A DNA stretch of 64,000 bases from CAVVAH01 sp963746175 (lineage in GTDB: Bacteria > Actinomycetota > Actinomycetes > JACCUZ01). Each line of letters opens with the position of its first letter. Positions within the stretch are counted from its first letter, which is position 1. The stretch is taken from the NCBI GenBank assembly GCA_963746175.1, contig CAVVAH010000004.1:496001-560000 (forward strand), written 5' to 3'. Below, piece after piece: positions 17,029 to 25,336 of the stretch. The notes beneath the pieces are model-generated. The model searched no databases. It saw nothing but the letters and a program-made list of their open reading frames with translations, and was not told the origin of the DNA. The position numbers and the translations under genes are program-made.

Positions 17029-17975
17029 TGGACGCGCTCCCACATGAGATCAGCCGCACCTTCGGCGAGCAGCTCGGTCGCGAGGTCGCGACCGATCCGT
17101 GAGGCCTCGCCGAGAGGCCCGGTGGCGGACAGCCGGACCTGCGCGGATCCGTCGACAGCACTGACGACGGCACGCAGGTACAGCTCGGGTTCCTCCTCGC
17201 CGGGCTCCGGATCGGCGGCTTCGCCGTAGGCCCCGACAGGGGCCGAGCAGCCGGCTTCCAGAGTGGCGAGCAGGGTTCGCTCGGCATCCACCACGAGCCG
17301 GGTCACGGCGTCGTCGAGGGTGGCGAGCAGGTCAAGGGTTGTCGTGCTCGAGGCATCGTGCGCCATCAGGCACTCGATCGCCAAAGCGCCCTGGCCAGGG
17401 GCGGGGAGCAGCTGGATCGGGTCGAGGGTCTCGGTGACCTCGTCGAGCCGCCCGAGGCGGGCCAGCCCGGCCCGCGCCAGGACCACGGCGTCGACCGTCC
17501 CGTCGGCCACCAGCCGGAGCCGGGTGTCGACGTTGCCGCGGACGTCGACGACCTGGAGACCGAGGCCGAGCGCGCGCAGCTGGGCCGCCCGGCGGGGCGA
17601 GCCGGTGCCGATGGTGGCGCCGGCCGGCAGCTCGCCGAGGGTCAGCCCGTCGCGGGCGATCAGGACGTCGCGCGCGTCCTCGCGCAGCGGGACCGCGGCC
17701 AGCGCGATCCCCTCCGGCGGTGCCGTCGGGAGGTCCTTGAGCGAGTGCACCGCCAGGTCGACGTCGCCGGCGAGCAGCGCCTCGCGCAGCGCCGAGACGA
17801 AGACGCCGGTGCCGCCGATCTGCGTCAGCGCCTCGCGGGAGGTGTCGCCGTACGTCGTGACCGGGACCAGCTCGACGGCGCGGCCGGTGCGGGCGGTGAG
17901 GTCGTCGGCGACCCGCTGCGCCTGCGCGGTCGCCAGGGCGCTGCGGCGCGTACCGAGCCGGAGCGGGGCGGTCAT
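17025..17975 (-). CDS. hemC: porphobilinogen deaminase (hydroxymethylbilane synthase)
   Basis: A protein of 316 residues from ATG 17975, coupled to hemA by TGATG. Domain features: LRLGTRRSALATAQAQ, VHSLKDLPT, TIGTGSPRRAAQL, and the dipyrromethane cofactor Cys in LEAGCSAPVGAYG. It polymerises four porphobilinogens into hydroxymethylbilane in the cytosol. The 3' end overlaps hemD/cobA. Confidence 0.96.
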   Translation of the reverse strand: MTAPLRLGTRRSALATAQAQRVADDLTARTGRAVELVPVTTYGDTSREALTQIGGTGVFVSALREALLAGDVDLAVHSLKDLPTAPPEGIALAAVPLREDARDVLIARDGLTLGELPAGATIGTGSPRRAAQLRALGLGLQVVDVRGNVDTRLRLVADGTVDAVVLARAGLARLGRLDEVTETLDPIQLLPAPGQGALAIECLMAHDASSTTTLDLLATLDDAVTRLVVDAERTLLATLEAGCSAPVGAYGEAADPEPGEEEPELYLRAVVSAVDGSAQVRLSATGPLGEASRIGRDLATELLAEGAADLMWERVQ

Positions 17976-19282
17976 CACTGACTCCCCTCGTCGCCGAGGT
18001 CGACCGCCGTCATGGCCTCGACGGCCTTGGGGTCGAGGTCGAAGAGCCGGGTCAGCGCGTCGGCGTAGGCCTGGCCGCCGGGCTCCTCGGCGAGCTGCTT
18101 CACCCGGACCGTGGGCGCGTGCAGCAGCTTGTCGACGACCCGCGAGACGGTCTGCTCGAACTCGGCGCTCGCCTTGGCGTCGAGGTCGGGCAGCCGGCCG
18201 GCGAGACGGACCAGCTCGGCCTGCACGACGGCGTCGGCCATCGCGCGGAGCGCCACCACGGTGGGCGCGACGCTGACCGCGCGCTGCCAGCCGAGGAAGG
18301 CGGCGACCTCCTCCGCGACGATCTCGCGGGTGGCCTCCACGTCGGCGGCGTGCTCGCTGGTGGCCAGCGCCGACGCCAGCGTCTCGAGGTCGACGACGGT
18401 CACGCCGTCGAGGTCGTGTGCGGCCGGATCGACGTCGCGGGGCAGCGCGAGGTCGAGGACGACGAGCGGACGGCCCGAGCGACCTGACAGCGGCGCGAGC
18501 AGGTCGGCGTCCAGCACGTGGCCGACGGCGCCGGTGCAGGAGACGACGAGGTCGGCCTCGGCGAGGGCGGCAGGCAGCTCGGACAGCGGCCGGGCCTGCG
18601 CGCCGAGCGAGGCGGCCAGCCGCTCGGCCCGGTCGAAGGTGCGGTTGGCCACCACGACCCGAGCCGCACCGGACTGCGTGACGACGGTGGCGGCCAGGGC
18701 GCTCATCGCCCCGGCGCCGACGACGAGCACGGACAGCCCGTCGAGATGGCCCAGGAGGGCGGTCGCCTGCTCGAGACCGGCCGTGACGAGCGAGCGCCCG
18801 GCCCGGTCGATGCCGGTCTCCGTGCGGGCCCGCTTGCCGACGCGCAGCGCCTGCTGCACGAGAGCACCGAGCTGCCCGCCGACGGTGCCGTGGTCCTGTG
18901 CGGTGCGCAGGCCGGCCCGGACCTGGCCGAGGATCTGGCTCTCGCCGACGACCATCGAGTCCAGCCCGCAGGCGACCGAGAACAGGTGCGCCACGGCGCG
19001 GTCCTCGTAGTGCACGTAGAGGTGCGGGGTGAGCTCCTCGAGGTCCACCCCGGCCTGGCGCGCCAGCAGCTCGGACACCTGCGCGAGCCCGCCGTGGAAC
19101 TTGTCGACCTCGGCGTAGACCTCGACCCGGTTGCAGGTGGAGAGCACCATCGCCTCGCTGGCGTGGTCGCTCACGGCCACGTCCTCGAGCAGCTTGGCCA
19201 CGGCGTCCGGAGCGAGGACGACCCGCTCCAGCAGCTCGACCGGCGCGGTGCGGTGGGACAGCCCGACCACCAAGGTGCTCAT
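17975..19282 (-). CDS. hemA: glutamyl-tRNA reductase
   Basis: A protein of 435 residues. The catalytic Cys50 lies in VLSTCNRVEVY, the NADPH domain has VLVVGAGAMSALAA, and the C-terminal dimerisation helices follow. It reduces glutamyl-tRNA(Glu) to glutamate-1-semialdehyde, the committed step of heme synthesis by the C5 pathway. The ATG start overlaps the rex stop as ATGA, so translation is coupled to the redox sensor. Regulation by Rex through the upstream operator is likely. Confidence 0.96.
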   Translation of the reverse strand: MSTLVVGLSHRTAPVELLERVVLAPDAVAKLLEDVAVSDHASEAMVLSTCNRVEVYAEVDKFHGGLAQVSELLARQAGVDLEELTPHLYVHYEDRAVAHLFSVACGLDSMVVGESQILGQVRAGLRTAQDHGTVGGQLGALVQQALRVGKRARTETGIDRAGRSLVTAGLEQATALLGHLDGLSVLVVGAGAMSALAATVVTQSGAARVVVANRTFDRAERLAASLGAQARPLSELPAALAEADLVVSCTGAVGHVLDADLLAPLSGRSGRPLVVLDLALPRDVDPAAHDLDGVTVVDLETLASALATSEHAADVEATREIVAEEVAAFLGWQRAVSVAPTVVALRAMADAVVQAELVRLAGRLPDLDAKASAEFEQTVSRVVDKLLHAPTVRVKQLAEEPGGQAYADALTRLFDLDPKAVEAMTAVDLGDEGSQ

Positions 19283-20019
19283 TTCCCGACCGCCTTCGCG
19301 AGGTCGGGGGTGAGGTCGGGCGACACCTTGCGCTGCTCGTGGAAGGCCAGGATCTGCAGCTCGATGGACATGTCGACCTTGCGGACCTCGACGTGGTCGG
19401 GAACCACGAGGACGCTCGGCGCGAAGTTGAGGACGCTGCCGACTCCGGCGGCGACCAGCCGGTCGCAGACCTCCTGGGCGACGGTGGCCGGGGTGGTGAT
19501 GACGCCGATGGCGACGCCGAGCGACGAGACCACCTGCTCGAGGCGGTCGAGCGGCTCCACGACCAGGCCGCCGACCTCGGTGCCGACGATCGCCGGGTCG
19601 TTGTCGACGAGCGCGCGGATCGCGAAGCCGCGGGACGTGAAGCCGCCGTAGTTGGCCAGCGCGTGCCCGAGGTGGCCGAGCCCGACGATGACGACCGGCC
19701 AGTCCTGGGTGAGGCCGAGCTCGCGGGACACCTGGTAGACGAGGTAGTCGACGTCGTAGCCGACGCCGCGGGTGCCGTACGAGCCCAGGTAGGAGAGGTC
19801 CTTGCGCAGCTTGGCCGAGTTGACGCCGGCGGCCGCGGCGAGGGCCTCGGAGCTGACGGTCGAGACGCCCTCGTCGCCGAGCGTGCCGAGGGCGCGGAGG
19901 TAGATCGGGAGCCGGGCGACGGTGGCCTCGGGGATGCCCTGGCGGCCGTGACGCCGCTGCCCGTCGCGCACCGGGCGCGCGCCACCGGGGCGCGGCGCGT
20001 GCACGTCAGGGCTGGTCAC
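19279..20019 (-). CDS. rex: redox-sensing repressor Rex
   Basis: A protein of 246 residues from GTG 20019, chosen because GGAGGGAG lies 6 nt upstream; an in-frame GTG at 20049 is less likely. It has a winged helix (ATVARLPIYLRALGTL, then VNSAKLRKDLSYLGSYG), a Rossmann NADH site VVIVGLGHLGHALANYGG, and the C-terminal swapped helix. Rex leaves DNA when the NADH/NAD ratio rises. A consensus Rex operator 54 bp upstream indicates control of this rex-hemA-hemC-hemD unit, as described for Streptomyces coelicolor. Confidence 0.95.
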   Translation of the reverse strand: MTSPDVHAPRPGGARPVRDGQRRHGRQGIPEATVARLPIYLRALGTLGDEGVSTVSSEALAAAAGVNSAKLRKDLSYLGSYGTRGVGYDVDYLVYQVSRELGLTQDWPVVIVGLGHLGHALANYGGFTSRGFAIRALVDNDPAIVGTEVGGLVVEPLDRLEQVVSSLGVAIGVITTPATVAQEVCDRLVAAGVGSVLNFAPSVLVVPDHVEVRKVDMSIELQILAFHEQRKVSPDLTPDLAKAVGK

Positions 20020-20072
20020 GGGACTCCCTCCGCCGGTGGTCGTTCCCACCGGCCGCCCGCCAGGCTAGGCGC

Positions 20073-20090
20073 TTGTGAACGCGAGCACAA
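20073..20090 (-). promoter_or_regulatory. Rex operator
   Basis: TTGTGAACGCGAGCACAA keeps the conserved TTGTG-N8-CACAA arms of the Rex operator. It lies 54 bp upstream of the chosen rex start, where it can mediate autoregulation and NADH-dependent control of heme genes. The AT-rich arms stand out in this GC-rich context. Confidence 0.9.
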
Positions 20091-20136
20091 AGTGAGCGAT
20101 CTTGACCGCCGGGCGGCGGGTCAGCGGTTCAGCGGG

Positions 20137-20388
20137 TCAGCGGGTGAGGGCGGCCCGGAGGCGGTCGGCGGACACCCGCCAGAAGTCGTGCTGCTCGCCG
20201 TCGACCAGGGTCACCGGGATCTGCTCCCAGTACTGCTCCTCGAGCGCCCGGTCGTCGAGGATGCTCAGCTCCTCGTACGTCTCCCCCAGCTCGGTGGTCA
20301 CCCGGGCGACGACCGCCCGGGCCTCGTCGCAGAGATGGCAGCCCGGCTTGCCGATCAGGGTGACCCGCGGGGTGGCGTCGGCGGTCAT
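20137..20388 (-). CDS. glutaredoxin-like protein (DUF836 type)
   Basis: A protein of 83 residues with a thioredoxin-like fold: VTLIGKPGCHLCDEA has a CxxC pair (C17, C20), followed by the cis-Pro region IPVTLVDGEQ and the short C-terminal helix. It probably acts in cytosolic thiol-disulfide exchange. Its ATG overlaps the stop of the acyl-CoA ligase gene (ATGA), so the two are one operon. It also lies directly downstream of the rex-regulated block, but in the same minus orientation ahead of it. Confidence 0.8.
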   Translation of the reverse strand: MTADATPRVTLIGKPGCHLCDEARAVVARVTTELGETYEELSILDDRALEEQYWEQIPVTLVDGEQHDFWRVSADRLRAALTR

Positions 20389-21911
20389 CCGAGGCCCTCG
20401 ACCTCGCGGGCGCGCAGCCGGCCCTTGGCGACCTTGCCGGTGGCCGAGTGCGGCAGCACCGGCACGAGCGTGACGATGGTCGGCCGCTTGAACCGCGCCA
20501 GCCGGGTCGCGGCGTGGGCCGTGACGTCCTCGGCCGTGAGCCCCGACCCCTCGCGGGCGACGACGTAAGCCTTGACGGCCTCACCGGTGTACGGGTGCGG
20601 GACGGCGATCACCGCGACCTCGGCCACGTCGGGATGCACGGCCAGGGCGGCCTCGACCTCGCGCGGGTAGACGTTGAACCCGCTGACCAGCACCAGCTCC
20701 TTGCGGCGGTCGACGAGGAACAGGTCGCCGTCGTCGTCGGCGTACGCCACGTCACCGGTCGCCCACCAGCCGTCCGCGTCCGGGCCCTCGGTGCCGTCCG
20801 GCCAGTAGCCGGAGAACAGGTTCGCGCCCCGGACCACGATCTCGCCAGGGTCGCCGTCGACGGCCGCCGAGCCGTCCTCGTCGACCAGCCGGACCTCGAC
20901 GCCGGGCACCGGCCGGCCGATCGAGCCCGGCTTCACCTCCGGCGCCGCGAGGGTGCTCGAGACCACCGGCGCGGTCTCGGTGAGGCCGTAGCCCTCGTGG
21001 ACGGTGCGGCCCGTCGTGGTCCGCACCTGCTCCTGCACGGCCGGCGGCAGCGGCGAGGCGCCGGAAGCCAGCAGCCGCACGCCGCGCAGCGCGTCGAGCT
21101 GGTCGGCCGCGGTCCACCCGACGTACATGGGCGGCGCCCCCGGCACGTTGGTCACGCCCTCGTCGCGGACCAGGGCCGCCGTGGCGACCGGGTCGAAGCG
21201 CTCCACGAGGACACCCGTGGCGCCGGTGGCGGCGACCATGCCGAGACCGGTGTTGAGGCCGTAGATGTGGAACAGCGGCAGCACCAGCAGCACCACGTCG
21301 TCCTCGGTCATCGGCGCCGGCTCGAGGCGTCGGCACTGGTCGAGGTTGGCGAGCAGGGCGCGATGGCTGAGCATCGCCGCCCGCGGCCGGCCGCTCGTGC
21401 CGGAGGTGAACATGAGGACGGCGAGCTCCTCGCCGCCGCGACCGACGCCGTCGGCGCGGTGCCCACGCCCGGCCGCGGTCACGGAGTCGAGTCCCGCCGG
21501 GTCGACCAGCGCGCGGTCGCTCTCGGCCACCGCCTCCTCGGCCACGGTCAGCGTCGCGTCGTCGCAGAGGACGACGTGCGCGTCGGAGTCGTGCAGCAGC
21601 TGCGACACCTCGGGTGCGGTGTAGCCGGTGTTGAGCGGTACGGCGACCAGGCCCGCGCGCAGCACGGCGAAGTAGGCGGTCACGAAGGCGGGCGTCGACC
21701 CCAGCGCCAGGGCGACCCGGTCCCCGGTGTGCAGCCCGAGCTCGGTCCGCAGGCCGACCGCGGTGGCCTCGACGTCCGCGTCGAGCGCGGCCCAGGTCGT
21801 CGTCGTACGGTCGCCCGTCTCGGGCCGGTGCACCAGCGCGACGCTGTCGGGGCGGTGGGCCGCAGCGGCACGGACGAGGTCCGCGACGTTGGCGCCCTCG
21901 GTGCCGGCCAC
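20385..21911 (-). CDS. AMP-dependent acyl-CoA synthetase/ligase
   Basis: A protein of 508 residues from GTG 21911. The ANL superfamily motifs are in order: P-loop LMFTSGTSGRPRAAMLSH, GYGLTETAPVV, WWATGDVAYADDDGDLF, DRRKELVLVSGFNVYPREVE, and the C-terminal Lys in SATGKVAKG. It activates a carboxylic acid with ATP and CoA; substrate specificity (fatty or aromatic acid) cannot be read. It is divergent from the HAD gene with only 36 bp between starts, so promoters overlap. Confidence 0.88.
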   Translation of the reverse strand: MAGTEGANVADLVRAAAAHRPDSVALVHRPETGDRTTTTWAALDADVEATAVGLRTELGLHTGDRVALALGSTPAFVTAYFAVLRAGLVAVPLNTGYTAPEVSQLLHDSDAHVVLCDDATLTVAEEAVAESDRALVDPAGLDSVTAAGRGHRADGVGRGGEELAVLMFTSGTSGRPRAAMLSHRALLANLDQCRRLEPAPMTEDDVVLLVLPLFHIYGLNTGLGMVAATGATGVLVERFDPVATAALVRDEGVTNVPGAPPMYVGWTAADQLDALRGVRLLASGASPLPPAVQEQVRTTTGRTVHEGYGLTETAPVVSSTLAAPEVKPGSIGRPVPGVEVRLVDEDGSAAVDGDPGEIVVRGANLFSGYWPDGTEGPDADGWWATGDVAYADDDGDLFLVDRRKELVLVSGFNVYPREVEAALAVHPDVAEVAVIAVPHPYTGEAVKAYVVAREGSGLTAEDVTAHAATRLARFKRPTIVTLVPVLPHSATGKVAKGRLRAREVEGLG

Positions 21912-21947
21912 CGGCGCAGTTTCGCACAGCGGCCCTAGGCTTCGGGC

Positions 21948-22814
21948 ATGGCGGCCGACGGCTCGAGGCACGACGCGGACGCCGTCGCTGCCGGTCGCGC
22001 GTCGGCGGCCGCGGCCGATGTCCAGACCGCCCTGCAGGTGGTGGACGACCCGCACGCCGCGGCGTTCTTCGACGTCGACAACACCGTCATGCAGGGCGCG
22101 TCGATCTTCCACCTGGCGCGCGGCCTCTACCAGCGCGACTTCTTCACGGCCCGCGACATCGGCCGGTTCGCGTGGCAGCAGGCGAGGTTCCGCGTCGTCG
22201 GACGCGAGCACCTCGACGACGTGCACGAGGCCCGCGAGACCGCGCTGTCCTTCGCCGCCGGTCACACCGTCGCCGAGCTGACCGTCATCGGCGAGGAGGT
22301 CTTCGACGAGGTGATGGCCGCCAAGGTGTGGCCGGGCACCCGGGCGCTGGCCCAGATGCACCTCGACGCGGGTCAGCGGGTGTGGCTCGTCACGGCGACA
22401 CCGGTCGAGGTGGCGACGGTCATCGCGAAGCGGCTCGGGCTCACGGGCGCGCTGGGCACCGTGGCCGAGACCGAGGACGGGGTCTACACCGGCCGGCTGG
22501 TCGGCGAGATCCTGCACGGCGCGGCGAAGGCCGAGGCGGTCACGGCGCTGGCCGAGCGCGAGGGACTCGACCTGGCCACCTGCTCGGCGTACTCCGACTC
22601 GGCCCACGACATCCCGCTGCTCTCGCTGGTCGGTCACCCGTGCGCGATCAACCCGGACTCGGCGCTGCGGGCGCACGCCCGGGAGCACGGCTGGCGGGTC
22701 CGCGACTACCGCACCGGCCGCAAGGCCGTGAAGTTCGGTGTCCCCACCGCGGCTGCCGTCGGCGCGCTGGCGGGAGCGATGGCCGCGGCCGGCGCCCGCC
22801 GCCGCTCCCGCTGA
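21948..22814 (+). CDS. HAD-IB family phosphatase (SerB/CicA-like)
   Basis: A protein of 288 residues. The HAD motif I is FFDVDNTV, preceded by about 40 residues of Ala-rich leader. Motif II/III elements are VWLVTATPVEV and SAYSDSAHDIPLLSLVG. The cap lies between them, as in HAD-IB enzymes related to phosphoserine phosphatase. The C-terminus ends in an Ala-rich hydrophobic segment (VGALAGAMAAAGA) and basic residues, possibly a membrane tail. Substrate unknown; such genes sit beside bldN-type sigma genes in several actinobacteria. Confidence 0.82.
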   Translation: MAADGSRHDADAVAAGRASAAAADVQTALQVVDDPHAAAFFDVDNTVMQGASIFHLARGLYQRDFFTARDIGRFAWQQARFRVVGREHLDDVHEARETALSFAAGHTVAELTVIGEEVFDEVMAAKVWPGTRALAQMHLDAGQRVWLVTATPVEVATVIAKRLGLTGALGTVAETEDGVYTGRLVGEILHGAAKAEAVTALAEREGLDLATCSAYSDSAHDIPLLSLVGHPCAINPDSALRAHAREHGWRVRDYRTGRKAVKFGVPTAAAVGALAGAMAAAGARRRSR

Positions 22815-23085
22815 CGGCTCTCTGGTGCTCCCGCGGCGTCGTCCGGGGGCTGGCCGACTCGCCATCGGCCACCCTTCCCGCCGCTCCGGGAGTGAACGGT
22901 CGCCACGGAGGGTGAGGAACGCCTCGCGCAGAGTGATCGTGGGCCAGAAGGATGGTCCGGGTGGATTTGGACCGGATCGGGCGGCAGAGTTACCGTCGAG
23001 TAGCCCTCCGAGACGTTCGTCACACCGCCGCCTCGGGTATCTGCCGTCCAGCCTGCCGGTCCACGCCGCGGAGAAGGGGGACCTC

Positions 23086-23817
23086 GTGCAGCACGTCGCG
23101 CGCCGCCCCCGCCTCGCCACGGGGCTGGCCGGGCTGCACGCCCTGGTGCGGCTCGCGGCGGTCGGCGACGGCGGTGCCCTGGTCGTCGCGATGGCAGGGA
23201 GCGGAACGGGGACGCTGCCCGGCAGCCCGGTGGGCGGGTCGGGCCCCGGGCCGGTCGACGACGACCCCGAGCGGTCGCGGATCGCCGGCCTCGTCGCACT
23301 GGCCCAGCAGGGCGACGCCGAGGCCTTCGGGACGGTCTACGACGCGTACGTCGACCAGATCTACCGCTACCTCTACTACCGCGTCGGGTCGCACGCCCTG
23401 GCCGAGGACCTCACCTCCGAGACCTTCCTGCGCGCGCTGCGCCGGATCGACACGTTCACCTACACCGGCAAGGACATCGGGGCCTGGTTCACGACGATCG
23501 CCCGCAACCTGGTCACGGACCACGTGAAGTCCAGCCGCTTCAAGCTGGAGGTCACGACCGCGGACATGCTCGACGCCGACCGTGGCGACGACGGCATCGA
23601 GCAGCAGGTGCTCGACCGGCTGCAGAGCGCCGCCCTCCTCGACGCGGTCAAGACGCTGAAGCCGGAGCAGCAGGAGTGCATCGTCCTGCGGTTCCTCCAG
23701 GGTCTCAGCGTCGCCGAGACCGCCGGTGTGATGTCGCGTACCGAGGGCGCCGTGAAGCAGCTCCAGCTGCGCGCGGTCCGCGCCCTGGCCAAGCTCCTCC
23801 CGGGGCCGGTCCGATGA
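23086..23817 (+). CDS. BldN-like ECF RNA polymerase sigma factor
   Basis: A protein of 243 residues from GTG 23086 with GAGAAGGGGG just upstream. Region 2 is YVDQIYRYLYYRVGSHALAE, then AEDLTSETFLRALRR and WFTTIARNLVTDHVKSSRF. Region 4 is VKTLKPEQQECIVLRFLQG with LSVAETAGVMSRTEGAVKQL. The segment KSSRFKLEVTTADMLD closely resembles Streptomyces BldN. About 65 extra residues precede region 2, comparable to the pro-sequence of BldN. The next gene looks like its anti-sigma factor. In Streptomyces this pair controls aerial-surface proteins; here the regulon is unknown. Confidence 0.88.
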   Translation: MQHVARRPRLATGLAGLHALVRLAAVGDGGALVVAMAGSGTGTLPGSPVGGSGPGPVDDDPERSRIAGLVALAQQGDAEAFGTVYDAYVDQIYRYLYYRVGSHALAEDLTSETFLRALRRIDTFTYTGKDIGAWFTTIARNLVTDHVKSSRFKLEVTTADMLDADRGDDGIEQQVLDRLQSAALLDAVKTLKPEQQECIVLRFLQGLSVAETAGVMSRTEGAVKQLQLRAVRALAKLLPGPVR

Positions 23818-23917
23818 TCTCCCGACCGCGCCCCGTAACCGCCGTTCCCGGTGGTCGTTGTCAGGGCGGTCGCAGCACAGGGTGCGGCCGGCGTGACGAC
23901 CGGAGGGGAGCCGGCAG

Positions 23918-25144
23918 ATGAGCATGATCATGTCGACCCGCCGCCGGCAGGCCGAGGACCTCCAGGCGCTGCTGGACGGGGGCCGGGCCAGCACCCCCGA
24001 GGCCGCCTCCGAGCTGGCCTCCCTCGTCGCCCTGGCCGCCAGACTCGCCCCGTACGACGTCCGGCCGCGCGCCGACTTCCGCGCCGGGCTGCGCGCGCAG
24101 CTGCTCACCGAGGCCGCCGCGCGCGAGCCGGCACCACGTGCCCTCGTCACCGTCGACCGCGAGCGCCGCAGCGCCGGTCACCGGGTCAAGCAGGCGGTCG
24201 CGGCGGTCGCCGTGACCTCGGTGGTCGTCGGAGTCGGCGCCGCTGCTGCCAGCACCCGGGCCCTGCCCGGCGACACGCTCTACGGCCTCAAGCGCCAGGT
24301 CGAGAACGTCCAGCTGACCCTCGCTCAGGGCGACGTGGGCCACGGCCGCGAGCTGCTCGAGCAGGCCGATGCCCGGCTCGGAGAGGCCGAGGCGCTGGCC
24401 GCCGGCGAGGACGGTGCCACGCCGCAGACCCGCGAACGCCTCGCCGGGACGCTCGCCGACATGGACGCCGCAGTCAGCGCTGCCGCCGACGACCTGACCC
24501 GCGCCTACCGGGAGACCGGTGACGAGGAGCCGCTGCAGCTGCTGGCGCAGTTCGTCGCCGAGCAGCAGGACCGGCTCGACGACCTGCTGACGCTGCTCGA
24601 CCCGCAGCTCCGGGACCAGGTCCGGGCCCTGCAGGCCCGTCTCGCCGAGCTCGGCGAGCAGACCTCGTCGGTGCTCGGCCTCGCCCTCGGGAGGACGTCC
24701 GGCACGGGCAGCGGGTCCGGCGGCACCGGCGGCTCGACGCTGGACCGAACCCGCGGCGGCACCGGCGGCGCACCGGCCGACGGGACGACGGCCGGCGGGG
24801 CGTCGGTGCCCGGGGCAGCCGGGGGTGCCGCCGGCGCGGTCGGCGGCGTGGTCGACAGTCTCACCGGTGGCGGCACGAGCGGTTCCGGCGGCTCGGGCAC
24901 GTCCGGTGGTACGACGTCCGGCGGCGGCCTGCTCGGCGGGAACGCCACCTCGGCGTCCTCCGCCCCGCTGCCGAGCAACCCGGTCAGCGCCGTCACCAGC
25001 GCGGTGCCGGTGCCGACCCCCACGCCGCTGGTGACCGACCCGGTCTCGGTCGTGACGAGCGCCGTGCCGCTGCCGTCGATCAGCCCGCTGCCGTCGGTGT
25101 CGGTCAGCGCCTGCGTGCCGGTGCCGCCGCTCACCGCCTGCTGA
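23918..25144 (+). CDS. DUF5667 membrane protein, presumed anti-sigma factor (RsbN-like)
   Basis: A protein of 408 residues, ATG 23918 with GGAGGGGAG upstream. A cytosolic N-terminus of about 90 residues ends with one membrane helix near 91-111. It is followed by ALPGDTLYGLKRQVENVQL, typical of DUF5667, a helical stretch to about 250, and a long Gly/Ser/Thr then Pro/Val/Ser low-complexity tail outside. Its position directly after the sigma gene, like rsbN after bldN, suggests it holds the sigma factor at the membrane. There is no classic zinc anti-sigma HxxxCxxC motif. Confidence 0.75.
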   Translation: MSMIMSTRRRQAEDLQALLDGGRASTPEAASELASLVALAARLAPYDVRPRADFRAGLRAQLLTEAAAREPAPRALVTVDRERRSAGHRVKQAVAAVAVTSVVVGVGAAAASTRALPGDTLYGLKRQVENVQLTLAQGDVGHGRELLEQADARLGEAEALAAGEDGATPQTRERLAGTLADMDAAVSAAADDLTRAYRETGDEEPLQLLAQFVAEQQDRLDDLLTLLDPQLRDQVRALQARLAELGEQTSSVLGLALGRTSGTGSGSGGTGGSTLDRTRGGTGGAPADGTTAGGASVPGAAGGAAGAVGGVVDSLTGGGTSGSGGSGTSGGTTSGGGLLGGNATSASSAPLPSNPVSAVTSAVPVPTPTPLVTDPVSVVTSAVPLPSISPLPSVSVSACVPVPPLTAC

Positions 25145-25252
25145 ACCGCCGTTGGCGGCGCGGTCGGAGCCGCAATGACGGGGACGCGACGCCGTCTTCG
25201 TTCCCGCCGTCGATCACTGTCCCCGGTCGTCCACATCGTGGAGTTGACCGCT

Positions 25253-25320
25253 CCACAACAGGCGGATGCATGCCGCAACAGGCCGGTCCACCTGTTGCGG
25301 GAGCTACTCACCTGTTGTGG
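25253..25320. repeat. symmetric array of four 10-mers (CCRCAACAGG)
   Basis: CCACAACAGG starts at 25253 and CCGCAACAGG at 25273. Their exact reverse complements CCTGTTGCGG and CCTGTTGTGG start at 25291 and 25311. Both same-strand pairs are spaced by exactly 20 bp and the whole 68 bp is two-fold symmetric about 25286/25287. It lies between convergent genes ending at 25144 and 25337. The inner pair alone makes a 10-bp stem with an 8-nt loop, so it may be a bidirectional terminator. The even 20-bp phasing also fits a multimeric DNA-binding site. Confidence 0.8.
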
Positions 25321-25336
25321 TGACGCCGATCTCGGC

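Noticed and set aside
20385..23120. One 911-residue protein including the acyl-CoA ligase
   Set aside because: The upstream 400 residues are low-complexity antisense to the HAD and sigma genes. The ligase begins at GTG 21911.
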